Assembly (NCBI GenBank): GCA_015179125.1
Contig: WHVA01000441.1
Location: 1 to 64,000, forward strand
Origin: Gautieria morchelliformis
Lineage: Eukaryota; Basidiomycota; Agaricomycetes; Gomphales; Gomphaceae
DNA length: 64,000 nucleotides
Direction of reading: 5' to 3'
Part shown: in pieces, positions 22,189 to 34,753 of the stretch
Position numbering within the stretch: position 1 is the stretch's first letter
Layout of the letters: each line of letters starts with the position of its first letter
Program-made: the position numbers and the translations under genes
The notes under the pieces: model-generated
What the model saw: the letters and a program-made list of their open reading frames with translations, nothing else
Told to the model about the DNA's origin: nothing
The model's database searches: none

Positions 22189-24372
22189 ATGTCTTCCGCT
22201 TTGCCCTCCATACCCCTTGTATTCCTCCCTGTTCTCATATGCGCCCTTACACTCTACAAGATATCAAGGTCCATTACCCGGAATCACCGCTCAAAACGAC
22301 TTCCTCTCCCCCCAGGTCCATTCCGCTGGCCCGTCGTGGGGAACGTATTCGACATCCCGCGAAGAGATGAATGGATCACGTTTTCAGCCTGGAGATCTCT
22401 ATATGGTGAAATTACACTCCACCCACCCATCCTTCCGTATTGCCAGCTCATGCGCTACCCCACAGGCAACATCATCTCGTTATCAACCTTTGGCCGTTCC
22501 ATCATTATTCTGAATTCTGCAAAGGTGGCGAACGATCTCTTAGACAAGCGATCTTCGATTTACTCTGACCGCCCCCGCCTGGAGATGGCGGGGGATCTGA
22601 TGGGGTACGAACACTCGCTCACGCTGACCCCGTATAATGAACGATTCCGCGAAACGAGACGCATTATGAAAGGAGCCCTGGGACCAGGGGCTGTGCGCTT
22701 GTTTGAGGGTCTCCAGGAAAGGGAGTGTGCACAATTTTTGGTAAGGGTGTTGCATACGCCCGAGCAGTTCTTGGAACATATACGGCAGTAAGGGTCGATC
22801 TTGCACTAGAAATTTTTAAACGGACGTTGATGCCTGGTCTGCCGGAAAATAAGCGCGGCAGGGGCAATTGTGTTGAGTATCTCATACGGGTATGACGCCT
22901 CGGAAAGCACTAGCCAGGCCGACCCCCTCGTGAAACTCGCACAGTCCGCCATGGACGAATTCGCAATTGGATCAACTCCGGGTGCCTTTCTCGTCGATTT
23001 TTTACCGTGGTGTGCGTTTGTTCTTCCTTGGCTGTATCTGTGGAATTCATATCGATTGGTTCCTTGTTTCCCCTCTCAAGTGAAGCATATCCCAGCGGGT
23101 CTACCAGGGATGGGATTCCGACGCAAAGCAGCCCTATGGCGGCAACACTTGCTCGAGCTGGCCGAGGTGCCTTACCACTTCACCAAATCCCAAATGGTGC
23201 GTCTGCATGCTAATAAGCACGGTATGTTTTTCTAGTAAGTATATGTGTCCCTGCAGGCGCAGGGAATCGCTCGAACGTCGTTTGTGTCCAAGTTACTCGA
23301 CGACGAGTGTAAACCCGAGATGGAGGAGGTTATTAAGTGGGCAGCGATGTCTCTCAATGGGGGTGAGCATTGTACTCCGTGTGTATGCGCTGACTAGTTA
23401 AAGGGGGTTGGTTCATTAGGCGGAGCTGATACCGTATGTTTACTTCCTTCTGATCCTGTTGGATGAGGATCCAATACTCAGATTTACTTAAGACAGTCGC
23501 TTCGATTTCCTCCTTCTTCCTCGCCATGTGCACGCATCCCCACGTCCAGCGCGCAGGGCAAGAGGAGCTAGACAGTGTCATCGGCAGAGAGCGCCTTCCC
23601 TCGATCTCCGATCGTGCCCAATTGCCATACATCGATGCAATGGTGAAAGAACTTCTTCGGTGGGCCCCAGTCGTACCATTGGGCAAGTGATCAGTGATTC
23701 TCTGTCGCACTTCAACTTGTACTCACATTTGATAATCTTCTTTCCGCCCTTCCCAACAGCCCTTCACCGCGTGATGAAAGAAGACACATACGAGAGATAC
23801 ACGATCCCTGCTGGTTCCTTGATATTGGCTAATATATGGTGAAGGATGAATCCCATTCCCGATATATTTATACACATTGCTTTCACCAGGGGGTTCCTTC
23901 ACGATCCCTCAATGTTCCCCAACCCAGACGAGTTCCAGCCTGAGCGTTTCATGGGGGAAGAAAATCACAGCGTCAGGTGGAATGCATGTCAGCTGGCCTT
24001 TGGATTTGGGAGAAGGTCAGTGCTTGGGATTATATTGATCCCTGTGCTCACCGGGATGCACAGGATTTGTCCCGGACAACACCTTGCGGAGCCGTTTCTG
24101 TTTATCTGTATTGCCATGACGCTCGCGACGTTTAATATCACGAAGGCGCGGGACGAGCACGGGAGCGTGATCGAGCCTGAACTGAAGTGGACGTCTGGCA
24201 CAATCAGGTTAGTTTGATTCTTGCACAACCGTAACTAGATTATGATCTAAAATTTGTTCCTTACAGACATCCGACACCTTTTAAATGTCGGATCGTACCT
24301 CGGTCTGCGGATGCCGTGAGTTTGGTCAAACGAGTAGTTGCGGCACAGAGGGCGAGTCCCCCTGAAAGTTAG
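22189..24372 (+). CDS. Cytochrome P450 monooxygenase, intact, 11 exons (about 525 aa)
   Basis: Exons: 22189-22405, 22466-22787, 22854-23011, 23081-23196, 23257-23362, 23420-23433, 23493-23682, 23760-23838, 23890-24015, 24064-24207, 24267-24372; the sum (1578) closes in frame. A hydrophobic N-terminal ER anchor (IPLVFLPVLICALTLY) precedes the proline hinge PLPPGPFRWPVVGN. Later come I-helix GGADT, K-helix ELLRW (ExxR), PERF, and the heme loop FGFGRRICPG with the cysteine ligand. The intron after exon 7 (23683-23759) starts GC, not GT; read this way VVPLALHRVM is restored. The type resembles the large basidiomycete OrdA-like/CYP5144-type families, but the subfamily cannot be fixed by eye. Substrate unknown. 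A decayed relative lies inverted just downstream. Confidence 0.9.
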
Positions 24373-24979
24373 GTCGTGTGTCCATGGTGGGCTTGTGAGA
24401 ATATATATTTTATGAGATCCATCAATCCTACCATCCATTATCTTTTTGAATGCTGCAGGCATTGTATTTCTCGGAAATATTTCACTCCCGCGTTCACATA
24501 CGCAAATCGGGCTCAGGGATGTACTCGTCTTGGTATGCATATTATCAGTCCTCAATTATTGTGAAAAATGTTTTAGTTGGGCAAACCCGCACCCCACTCA
24601 CGCCGTGGCGGGAATATACCCGGACTAAATGCAGTTATTGACGAGCTCGCAGCTAACGAAAGGCGTGGAAACAACTTGGGGTTGGGTACTCTCAGACAGT
24701 ACTTGATGGTCATGCAATGCAGACCAACATGCGGTGAGCAACAATGCTTTATGTGTCCAACCATCGCGCGTATAGGCCGTCAGGAAACAGATCCACTCAT
24801 TACTGGCTACATTGCCCTCCTTCTTGACTAGATCTCACCATCTGCCCTGCTATCACGTATCGGATTAAATTGATCGCGTGGGCTGACTTAGGCTCGATCT
24901 GACACTTGAACGGTTTCGGGTGACTGCACAAAGTAGAGCTAACAATATTTATCTGACAACAATCAAGAGCCACAAACCT
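24373..24979. other. Spacer between P450 gene and inverted P450 relic
   Basis: No gene is seen. It contains the 3' flanks of the two convergent P450 sequences. Confidence 0.5.
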
Positions 24980-25699
24980 GATCGTCCCAGGCATTCACTT
25001 GAGCTCAGGCTCAATCATCTTGCCGTGGCCGTCATGGGCTTTCGCGATGTTAAAAGTTGCAAGAGTCATCGCAGTACTGAGGAAAAGGCATGGTTCTGCC
25101 AGGTGCTGCATAGGCCATGTTCTACGCGCGAGCATGACGGTGAACCGAGCATCGAATATATCCAGACGGCGTCTGGCCTTCTTCCAAACCCAAATGCAAG
25201 CTCTGATGGGTCAGTCGTGGCGTCCGCCACCCTCTGACCATGCCCAAGGAACGCTCGGGACGAAACTCGGATGGGCTGGGGAATATCTTCGAATCAGTCG
25301 GCATTCCCCCGTCAGTGGAGAGAAGTAAATGGGCAATACAACGTAATTTAAGCATAAACGAAAATAACGCACCATTTGACTTCGAGTAAACTGGTAAAGT
25401 ATCATTCAAGCTCTTCCGCCACATCAACACATTTCTCAGGAACACCATCCCTGGGATACTGGCAGGATATATTTTGCTGGAATTACATGAATCAGCTGCG
25501 GCCTGCCCAGAGCGCCACCAAACACAACTAACAGACGCACACCACGTACAAAGTCTACCAGGAAAGCCCTCGAGAGCACTTGAGTCGGCCGCGGACCCAG
25601 GATACTGTGGCAAAGGCTACGTGTCTGCCGAAAGCGTTCGTTGTAGGGAATCAAAGCTAATATACGGTCCCACACAGTAAGATCTCTTGCCATCACCAT
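24980..25699 (-). pseudogene. Inverted cytochrome P450 relic
   Basis: Minus-strand fragments in changing frames match the P450 at 22.2-24.4 kb: IPYNERFRQTRSL near 25640, FLVDFV, then IPASIPGMVFLRNVLMWRKS near 25430, PSPSEFRPER near 25270, and HLAEPCLFLSTAMTLATFN near 25080 with PELKWTPGTIRF at the end. The I-helix and K-helix segments are missing and the heme cysteine loop is damaged. It is a long-dead paralogue, convergent with the intact gene. Confidence 0.85.
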
Positions 25700-26763
25700 G
25701 TGTGGACAGTCAGAGTACTAGATTGAAGATCGTTTGTTATAGCTCTATAGCCGCCTGCGCAGAACTGAAGACGACGATAGAGCGATTGAATATCAACACA
25801 TATATCATGTCACCTATAATATCGGGGTCGCATGGTTCATATGTAGGAGCTAATGATGAAATATTGAATTACAGTAATCACCATAAACTTTCTGCAACCC
25901 ACCCAGCGAACTTGATCCGCTCTTTGTTTTCGGCATATCAAATAGTTTCCTGCTGCTGGCCATCTGAAACGTCCGTGTGGCACGGATATTGCTTTCTGGT
26001 ATATTCAGAGACACCAAGTATAATGCTAGAGACCCAACGGCGACGAGGACAAGAAGACTGTCAGCTGCAGACTGCGGCCATTACGGAGTGAGTAATATTC
26101 AAACCCAAAATACTATACACCCTTGGGACGAATTCTTGTCCCCGAGGTCGGACGGAGTCATACAAGTGACACGTGAGTGTGAGATGCATGCTGATAAGCA
26201 GGTCGCCATGTGGTCGTACAAGACTGGAGCTCTGCTTGCGTAGGATGTCCACACAATTACTAAGTATAAGTCTGTAATGTGCCAAAGATTTCCAAACCCC
26301 AGTCTTGTGTAAGTAGGTCACTTTAGAGTTGCCAGTGTGCGTGCAACCATTTGAAAAGACCATAGTTATTAGATAATAGGCGGCGGTCGTAAAGTCGCTT
26401 TGAAAACCATCACGCGCGAGGTGGTCGTCGTGGAGTGTCGTGGTAGTGTGGACTTCGTCGATCTTTCTATAGCTTAGAAGTATTACTGCAAAACACTACC
26501 CTCCTTACAGTCGGGGTCACGGAAGACGGGAGTGGACCAGGAACAGTGGACAGCATTAATCATATGGAAGGACCGTCTAGGGTCCCCAATGGACAGTAGA
26601 GTGCACATCTTGAGTATTCTTTTGACGTCATCAGGTTCTCTAATGAGGTTTCCCACCTTGTGACAGAACCATGGTCAATATTCTGCGATTGAGTCATAAA
26701 GGTTTAGCCCCTACGCGGCTAACTGTCATCAATTGAAGGGAGATAGTACTGTAATTGTTTCTC
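25700..26763. other. Intergenic, no gene recognised
   Basis: No coding pattern is seen. The 3' part should contain the promoter of the P450 starting at 26764. Confidence 0.5.
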
Positions 26764-28654
26764 ATGATGAACCACCTTGTCGCAGCGGTGTTTTCGCATC
26801 CCGTACTTACTGGACTTGTATGTCTAGCTCTACGAGTGTTTTATCTTCTTTATCTTCACCCTCTATCCAACGTTCCCGGACCAAAGCTAGCCGCCGTCAC
26901 AGACCTATGGAAAACCCATGCAGTGTTCCGAAATAAGTTTGCTTCTATGCTATGCCACGAGCATGCAAGGCATGGGGATATTGTTCGCATAGGTCCCAAC
27001 GAGGTCGGTGCTTGATCAGGCATTGTGATTCAGGCGATGATCCATTCATCCGTATAGGTCAGTATCGTAGCCCCAGAGGAAGTGTCGACCATATATGGTC
27101 AGAAGTCGGAATACCTCAAAGGCCCTTTTTATGATGCGTGGTCATTCTTTGGCAAAGGTCACTTCTCCGACCGTGATCCGGTGTCCCATCGTCGTCGTCG
27201 ACAGCTTATCGCAGGAGCCTACTCTCTCAACTACCTCACATCCCTGGAGCGATACTGTGATTCATGTACAGAGCTTCTTCTCAGTCGTTTGGACAAGGCA
27301 GCAGAGAGTGGAAGTCCTGTTGACATAAGCGCATTTATCAATCGTCAGTCTGCCTGGTCGAAAGTCCCTGACCTATTCAAACCTTCCATCCAGATTATTC
27401 CTACGATTGTGTTAGTGAGCTAGGCTTCGGAAAACGCTTTGGTGCGTTGTCTCCGTGTCTCAGCATTGGCTTCCGCCGATAGTTCCGCAATGAACCCACT
27501 GATACAGGATTTCTCGAAACTGGTGACGAACACAGCACAATCGACAAACTAGCGCAAGCGACTCGTGGCGTTGTCCTAATGGCGACATTTTCAAGCTTTT
27601 CATGGGTTTTCACAATCAAATTTACTTCATGGCTCGTTTGGAAAGTGGTAGGAGTGAAAGGACCATCCGTGTTCCGTGAGCATGGATCAAAATACGTGTC
27701 GGAGCGTCAAGCATTGAAGGAGAAAGAGCCTTTGGTATTTGAGGAGGGGAAAGACATGCTATATCGATTTATGAAGTCAAAAGATCCTGCCACGTCGCAC
27801 CCCCTGGATACTGACACTCTTATCAAGGTAGTTGAGACGGTTTATACTTGCGATATGACCCACTGATGAACTCTAGAATTGTGTCACCCTAATGTGAGCC
27901 GAGCCCTTCCTAGCCCCGGCGTCTCCCTTTCATTCCGCCTTTGATAGCGTCGCAGGGTCGGACACGACTATGGCTTCCATGTTGGCATTCTTGCGATATG
28001 TTTACTCTCATCCTGTAACCCTTAAGCGTCTGCGAGAAGAAATGGATCAGGCCATTGCAGCTGGGCATCTTACTTTTCCAGTTGCATACGCTGAGGCCTC
28101 CCGCCTGGAATTCTTGTGGGCCTGTATGAAGTAAGTTGTCCCGCAACTCAGCGATGTCAAAGGATACATATCTCTTCATAGGGAAGCGATGAGATTACAC
28201 CCGGCAGTTGCTATGCCTTTACAGCGTGTCGTGCCCCCAGGGGGACGCGTCATTGGAGGCCGTTTCTATCGGGCTGGAACACTCGTTGGGATGTCGCCAC
28301 GCGAAATTCACTATGACTCTAGAGCGTACGGGAGCGATGCATCAGAGTGGTGTCCTGACCGTTGGCTCGAAGGCGATCGAAGCGAGCTGGAGAAATACAG
28401 CCTAGTGGTACGATGTCTTTCGATACGTGCGCCAGGGCCACAGCTGACCGTGTATTTTTCTTCAGTTTGGACAGGGCACTAGGGTGTGCTTGGGAAAGAA
28501 CATATCCTTGATGGAAATGGCTAAGCTGCTTCCTACCATTGTCTACCACTACGACATAACCATCCAGAACCCTGAGCATCCGTGGAATGTCGTCGAGTCA
28601 TGGTTTGCAACTCAACATGACTTCTTCTGCACTGTGAAGAAGAGGGAGTTATGA
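26764..28654 (+). CDS. Cytochrome P450 monooxygenase, intact, 8 exons (502 aa)
   Basis: Exons: 26764-27003, 27058-27343, 27394-27441, 27508-27827, 27877-27893, 27948-28130, 28182-28407, 28466-28654 (sum 1509, in frame). The N-terminus is a membrane anchor followed by LHPLSNVPGPKLAAVTDLWK. The I-helix reads AGSDTT, the K-helix KEAMRLHP (ExxR), and the heme loop FGQGTRVCLGKN. It is unlike the P450 at 22 kb and closer to the pisatin-demethylase/tryprostatin-hydroxylase-like clan common in basidiomycetes; the exact family is inference. The first intron uses a weak GTCGGT donor. One exon is only 17 nt. Confidence 0.88.
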
Positions 28655-29544
28655 GCTATCCATATCATGGGTGTGCTTCATACCAATGATGATCAACGTT
28701 GATGCTCATATGTGCATCTAGTATAACCACAATTTTACAGCAGATGTATGAAGGCACGTGCCGTACTAAAGATACAGACAATGGGGATCGATCGATCAAA
28801 GACAAGAAGGATAATCATTAATCATCATGGCCTCACGCTTCAGGAGGATTTTCATGCCCTCGTTCGGTCGGAATTGTAACAGATCGTTGTGTACGTTTAT
28901 CTCTTCGAGAACTTGAAGGTTGCTCGGCATGATTAATACTCTACGTCTACGGGTCTACACACCGGATTTACAAGCCACGCTCCCTCTTACATAGGGCTAG
29001 GCCTCAAATGGCCCAAATTGGAGTTGAAATAAATTATTTCAAGTCAGTATCTATGCGCCGTTCGAACACGTTTTCGATGGGGATCTAGTCTATCACCCGA
29101 TCGGAATAGGCTGTCAGATTAAAGCATTTGGGATCAAAGGTACACATGCACGGCGAGTTCGAACGCTTTGCTTCACAGGACTGCCAGAGCCATTGCTTGG
29201 TTGGTAATATATCCCAGACTTGGTAGCGGAAATAGTCCGTGACAGGATGTGGCGAAGACACCACTGTAGTCGTCTTCTCAGTGTGGCGTGGTTGGGCTGA
29301 CTGAAGGCCAGCCAGGAGGCGTGGCATGACGACACGCCGCCGCCGGCTGAAGATGAATCGATGAACGATCTCGATCGATGGTTATTCGGAAGATTTGACA
29401 CGAATGGGTATATTAAACTGTAACATATTTGTTGACGCTTTTCAGTGTACACTACATGAGGGTTTGAAGAAAAACGTGCTCGAAGGTCGAATAATGATAT
29501 ACGTAATACGAATGGATGATGCATGATGACCATGACAACAAGAG
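28655..29544. other. Intergenic, no gene recognised
   Basis: Short minus-strand ORFs here (29085-29533) show no family features or splice structure. Confidence 0.5.
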
Positions 29545-29763
29545 AGCGAGATTAGTTAATACTAGGCGCCGCCTGAGCAAGCCAGACCGTTCTCTCGAGC
29601 CGGTGCTGACTGCCAGTGCCACCTAGCAAAACTTCCAGACCATTTCAAGGGATAGCGAGATTAGTTAATACTAGGCGTCGACTGAGCAAGGTCGACCGTT
29701 CTCCAGCTCGAGCCGGTGCTGATTGCCAGTGCGCCTAGCAAAACTTCCCAGACCATTTCAATC
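29545..29763. repeat. Tandem duplication of a clp1-like gene 3' end (about 109-bp period)
   Basis: The block agcgagattagttaatacta through agaccatttcaa occurs at about 29545-29652 and again at 29654-29763. The second copy carries the last codons and stop of the clp1-like gene; the first lies beyond it, so the gene end has been copied downstream. Confidence 0.85.
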
Positions 29764-30770
29764 CCTCGCCACAGTCGCTCGTCGAACACACCCAATGCGG
29801 CAACATTACTCCATAGCCCATGGACCCTGGCAGCACGCGATAGAAGTGCCTGCACCGTGAAGGTGGCAGCAAGCGTCTTGGAGAGTTGATCCAACGCTGG
29901 TGTCACGCCTTGGGCGGGTATAGGGAGTAACGAGGCGAGGAGGTGGTCTCCGCGTTTTGTGTAAAGGTAGTGCATAAGGATCGGGAATGTCTCCGGGCTC
30001 GGCAGACAAATAGGGACGACGGGGAGCGTAAGCGTGCTTCCGACTTGGGTGGGTAGAGTAGGTTTTGAGTCTGGGAGGGAGGGCAAATTGGCGCAGTGCG
30101 ATGCGAGGACAAGCGCATGCACGGGGTGTATGGAGATGCGTGTAGCGGACCGCGCGTACACGGCAAACAGGTGAGTAGGCGCGTCGGCTGCTATGTCATT
30201 GACCACGACTTCCAGCTCGCGGGGAAGACGATCACGCGGCGGATTCGCTGCTGTGGTCGCTGACATGGCGAGCAGTCTACAGCGGTATATCAGCTAAGGC
30301 AGGCGGTAGGCTCAAGGGAGACTGAAGACTTACTGCTCGCCAACAAGTTGCAGCTTGTCACGGATATATTGCACGGGGACGTTCTTCAGGTCAGGGTCTA
30401 CCGCCTCTATAGCGGCAGCAGATACTTCCTTGAAACCTGGACGTCTGAGGCGCCTCGGAAGGTGAATGCTCTGCTGCGGGCAGCTCGGTCCGGAGGGTGG
30501 TTCGACGCTGGCCATCTCGACATCAGCGTCCTCGACCGCGAACCGTAGAGTGGGTGTCGGGGTCGCCGCCGGGGGAGACTGCGTGCGACGATGACGGGGG
30601 TCACGGGCAGCTTCCCGGGCGACCACGACTCGCGAAGGGGCGGTGTTCGTGCGGGAACGCAGGCGCCGCCCGTTAGCATTCCGCAGGATGGACGAAGCTG
30701 ATTTGGAGGCGGCGTTCTCCTTGTTGTCCAAGACTGGAGGCGAAACAGGGTGGGTAGAGTTAAGAACCAT
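29661..30770 (-). CDS. Clp1-like protein, copy 1 (350 aa)
   Basis: Reconstructed as complement(join(29661..30276, 30334..30770)), intron 57 nt, GTAAGT to GTAG. Exon 1 begins MVLNSTHPVSPPVLDNKEN and is basic and disordered up to a conserved helix (VDPDLKNVPVQYIRDKLQLV). Exon 2 has the family core PPRDRLPRELEVVVNDI, then PETFPILMHYLYTKRGDHL, and LWSNVAALGVFDERLWRGIE. In Coprinopsis cinerea Clp1 is needed for clamp-cell formation under the A mating-type homeodomain proteins; in Ustilago the relative acts in dikaryon growth. Whether this copy or the tandem copies at 37-44 kb is the orthologue cannot be told here. It is more divergent from those three than they are from each other. Confidence 0.85.
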
Positions 30771-31789
30771 GGTGCTCGACAGGGTGCACGTGGACTGTGT
30801 GGTAGTGGTGGTGTGGTGGTTGGGGTGAAGGGCATGCCACGAGCATACCGGTCTTTATACAGAGATACGTTAGAAATGTTAGGATGGATGTGGGAACATT
30901 CGTGATGGGTTGTTGATGGAGTGTAAACCTGGACCTACAATCATTCCAAACTCCGCATTGTTGCCAATCCCCGGGCGTGGAAATGGATTTCATTTCTTGT
31001 CGCTTTCCATTGTCTGCTGAAATGCTTTCTGAGACGTCAGCCAAGGAATACCCTCGCCTTCTTCAGCCATTCGACTTCACCCCGTTTCAATGTTATATGA
31101 AACTAACGGGTTGACGTTTCTTAAAAATTAACTCACTCGGGAGGTGAAAAGGCAGGCAGCGCCCAAACGTCAGCCGCGATTTTCAAATGATGCCCAAATA
31201 TAGCGACACATGGACCATCACGCACATACTTGAAAGCGGAAATACCCCGGAATGGGTGTCTCTTGATACGGTATCCCGGGTTTCCTGCACATAATTTTCT
31301 CAAACATAACGAAAGCCGTTCGCGTCGCGGGGTGTTAGAACAATTTGTCTTGTCCGTCGTAGGTTTTGGATCCAGCATTATACCTCGCCATGGCGATACG
31401 CATTCAATAATGGTACCTTGCAAGCGGCCGTTCTCACGGTAGGCATTATTGTTCTCCTTATCCGTTCTGTCCTGCCACATCATGTCCTGGCCACTCATGT
31501 AGACACGATTATGCTACGTCGTCTAACAAACTGGCCACAACATACGCAAACTGTCAGTCGTCCATCCGTTCCATATGCATAAGCTTCTTCTCTTACAAAC
31601 TTCGGAAGCAGATATAATTGACACCAATCAACTTTATAGGTCCTCCTCCAAGTTCGTTGCAATCGCGCTTGACAGTATGACGCTGACCGGCTCGATTTAA
31701 CTGAGAGTCGAGGTTCAGTGGCCACTTGCATAACCTGGCACGCAATCAAACTACAGCGCACAACATGGCTTGCTATGTCTCTACTCACA
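30771..31789. other. Intergenic between clp1-like copy 1 and GST 1
   Basis: No gene is recognised. It should contain the clp1-like promoter at its left edge. Confidence 0.5.
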
Positions 31790-32676
31790 TCAATGAACAG
31801 CTCTCCACGGCTCCGATATCTCCCACAAACGTCCCCATCGCCCATCATTCCACAGTCTGACTCTTTCCCAATCGTCTGGTGTCGTGGCGATAAGCCATGC
31901 GAGGTGCGATACGATGATCATATCAGCGCGAGTAGGCTCGGTTCCGCCAGCAACGTATATAACACCAGGCCCGTTCTTGTCCAGAATCATCGCGAGCGTG
32001 TCGAAGCCTTGCTTTAGCAGCGCCCAGTGCCCATCCCTTATGGGTCCCTCGGGACTCCACTCTTCGAGTGGTTTGCCGTTCCCGTACCATCGTTCCCTCG
32101 TCTCGCGGAAGTACACCTGACTACGCTCATCCAGTATGTTCCATACGGGGGGCAGTAATAGCTTCCCGAGATGGGGCCCTACGATGCGTTTGAACGTCTC
32201 CTCGAAGATGTATTGCAGGGCTCTGCCTGCTTTGGGCAACACAGGGCGCTCGGGGTACTTTTCATCGAGGTATTCAGCGATGGCTAGAGAATCCATGATG
32301 ACCACGGCGGCGTCCCCGCTTAAATCGACGATTGCTGGAAGCGTGTAGAGTGGGTTTCCATCTGGGTCGGTAGATGTTGGCGAGACTCCGAGCTTCTTGA
32401 GTGTGGATGCAATATCCGGGTATGATATCCACTCTGTCTTGTACGGGATGCGCTTGTGGTTTAACACGGTTCTGAATATATATATCAGAAGAACGGCCGA
32501 CTGGTTGAAAGGCCTCTGCTGTTGACCTTGCTTTCCAGGTGTTCGGATTCCTGGCGGTCATGCGCGTTTAGTATGGACAGCGCGCAAAGAGCTTGAAAGA
32601 AAGAAGAGACTCGCCAGGCTTTACTGCGTGTCGTGGATGGTATGTCCAAAAGTGTGATTTTGGGCTCAGAGGACAT
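31790..32676 (-). CDS. Glutathione S-transferase-like protein 1 (255 aa), LigE/GSTFuA type
   Basis: Reconstructed as complement(join(31790..32471, 32527..32550, 32615..32676)). Exon 1 MSSEPKITLLDIPS, 24-nt exon 2 and exon 3 give a thioredoxin-fold N-domain with NPNTWKAR, the cis-proline loop TLPAIVD and MDSLAIAEYLDEKYPERP, then an all-helical C-domain. The pattern is close to bacterial beta-etherase LigE and the fungal GSTFuA class, glutathione enzymes linked to lignin-derived aromatics; the class assignment is inference. Intron 1 begins GC (GCGAGT) instead of GT, exactly as in the paralogue at 35.8 kb. Cytosolic, no signal peptide. Confidence 0.85.
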
Positions 32677-33487
32677 GTTTCGCCGGAACAGAGTATGATG
32701 TCAGCTCAGCGTGACTTGCTTTGCCTCCGAGTCCAAACAGTCACTGCTAAGCGCTAAGACAAAGAAAATCATCCGTCAAAATTCCATCCATGCCAATCGT
32801 CTTGGTAATAGGTCGTGGAGAAAGGGCATGCTGAGTCGTCTCTTGCGTGCGTGTGTTCGCGAGCTTGAGTCGTGACAAAGCGTCAGACCTGGCGCGAGGG
32901 GCCTCAGTTCGTTTAATACCCGGGCCTGGAATGCGATCACCGGATTGGCACAAGGTTTGATTTCAGTGGTGTCTTGCAACTCAGGATCCAGCGTCCCTCA
33001 GCTGCAGCACTCCAGCTGAGACCTTTCAGAGGGCATTGCGCGGTGGAGAGATGCGCGGTGGAGAGATGCGCGGTGGAGAGATGCGCGGTGGAGAGATGCG
33101 CGGTGGAGAGATGGCTACTTATCCCCTCTTAACAAACAGAATCCGACGACTGCGAAGCATGTGTCTGATAGCGGGTGCAGTAACCTCCTACGCTTACATT
33201 GCCGCGCTGCACGGGCTTCGGAGTCAGTTGCGCAATTCTTGTCTGGACTCCCACAATCTGCCAGCAAATATTGCGCCTTTTGCGCTATCGTGCCCTCGCC
33301 GTTGCTAAGCGGCCCGTAGAACGCTTTGCCATACTGTAAGCAGAACTCTCACGAATGACGTGCATTCATTCTTACACATCTGCTTATTTATAGTCATTCT
33401 TAAAGTGGATATAAAGTATGGCAAAGATTTCTGTCTGTAAACATCTTCCCCACCGCGACCTCCTTGACTCCTGCGCTACCTCTCTTC
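32677..33487. other. Intergenic between divergent GST 1 and OYE genes
   Basis: No gene is seen apart from a 15-bp minisatellite (33038-33112). Promoters of both neighbours should lie here. Confidence 0.5.
33038..33112 (+). repeat. 15-bp minisatellite, 5 copies
   Basis: Five perfect copies of gcgcggtggagagat. The unit also reads as a short open Met-Arg-Gly-Gly-Glu repeat, but no gene is supported. Confidence 0.95.
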
Positions 33488-34753
33488 ATGTCTGCTGCTG
33501 CAAATAGTGTGCTCTTTAAGCCGATCAAGATCGGCCGCTCATACGTGGCCCATCGTCTCGTCATGGCGCCCTTGACACGGTATAGGGCCAACAAGAAGCA
33601 CGTCCACGAGGAACTCGCGGTGGAGTACTACACGCAACGTGCTAGTACCCCCGGAACATTGCTCATCACTGAAGCAACGTTCATCTCACCACAAGCCGGC
33701 GGATACAACAACGTCCCAGGCATATACACTTCAGAGCAGATTGCCGCGTGGAAAAAGGTACGTGAATACCATTGTTGCCAGGCTTTTGAATGATGGTAGA
33801 TCGCCTCTCCAGGTCACCGATGCCGTGCACGCAAAAAAGTCGTTCATATACCTTCAGCTGTGGGCGCTGGGGCGTACGGCCAAGCCTGAGGTTCTTGCGC
33901 AAGAAGGCAACCTGCCGTTCGTTTCCGCGTCATCCATACCCTTGAAAAAACGAGACCCAGCTACCCGCGGCCAAACGCCACGCCCGCTGACCGTGCCAGA
34001 AATACAGCAATACGTGAAAGACTATGCGCAAGCCGCGCGGAACGCCATCGAGGCCGGGTTCGATGGCGTTGAGATTCACGGGGCGAACGGGTACCTCGTT
34101 GATCAGTTCCTCCAGGATGTGACAAATGAGCGGACAGATGAGTATGGTGGAAGCATAGAGCGACGAAGCCGCTTCGGGCTCGAGGTTGTCAAGGCTGTGG
34201 TGGACGCCGTTGGGGCGGATCGAACGGGGATCAGACTCAGTCCGTGGGGTGTCTTCCAGGGTGAGCGAGTTCGGCAATCTTCGATACTACGTATTTACAT
34301 GAGCAGGCATGCGCATGGCGGATCCCGTTCCCCAATTCTCGTATATCATTCAGACCATCCACGATCAATACCCCGACCTCGCATACCTCCATCTCGTGGA
34401 ACCGCCTGTGGATGAGGTTGTGGATATGGACCCGGGATCCAATGACGTCTTCCGCAGCATATGGGCACCTCGGCCGTTCCTGTCTGCCAATGGACACACG
34501 GCAGAAAGTGCAGTTCGCGTCGCCGAGGAGAAGGGGGACGTCATTGTCTTCGGGCGCTATTTCATCTCGAACGTGAGTACCACTGCAGTGCTATACACCG
34601 AACATTCAAATGACACAATTGCATTAGCCGGATTTACCTCAACGGATCAGGAAGGGCATCCCGCTGGCACCATACAACTACAACACGTTTTACACTACAC
34701 AGAGTCCTGTTGGGTATATAGACTATCCAGTTGCGGAGGGGAACGAGCGCTGA
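33488..34753 (+). CDS. Old Yellow Enzyme family NAD(P)H:flavin oxidoreductase (369 aa)
   Basis: Exons 33488-33757, 33813-34260, 34307-34572 and 34628-34753 (sum 1110). The N-terminus reads LFKPIKIGRSYVAHRLVMAP, the flavin-binding start of the family. EIHGANGYLVDQFLQ carries the His-x-x-Asn substrate pair and the catalytic Tyr, followed by TNERTDEYGGSIERR. FGRYFISNPDLP near the end closes the FMN barrel. The last exon supplies APYNYNTFYT. Such enzymes reduce activated alkenes and are cytosolic. All introns are GT-AG, 46-55 nt. Confidence 0.92.
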
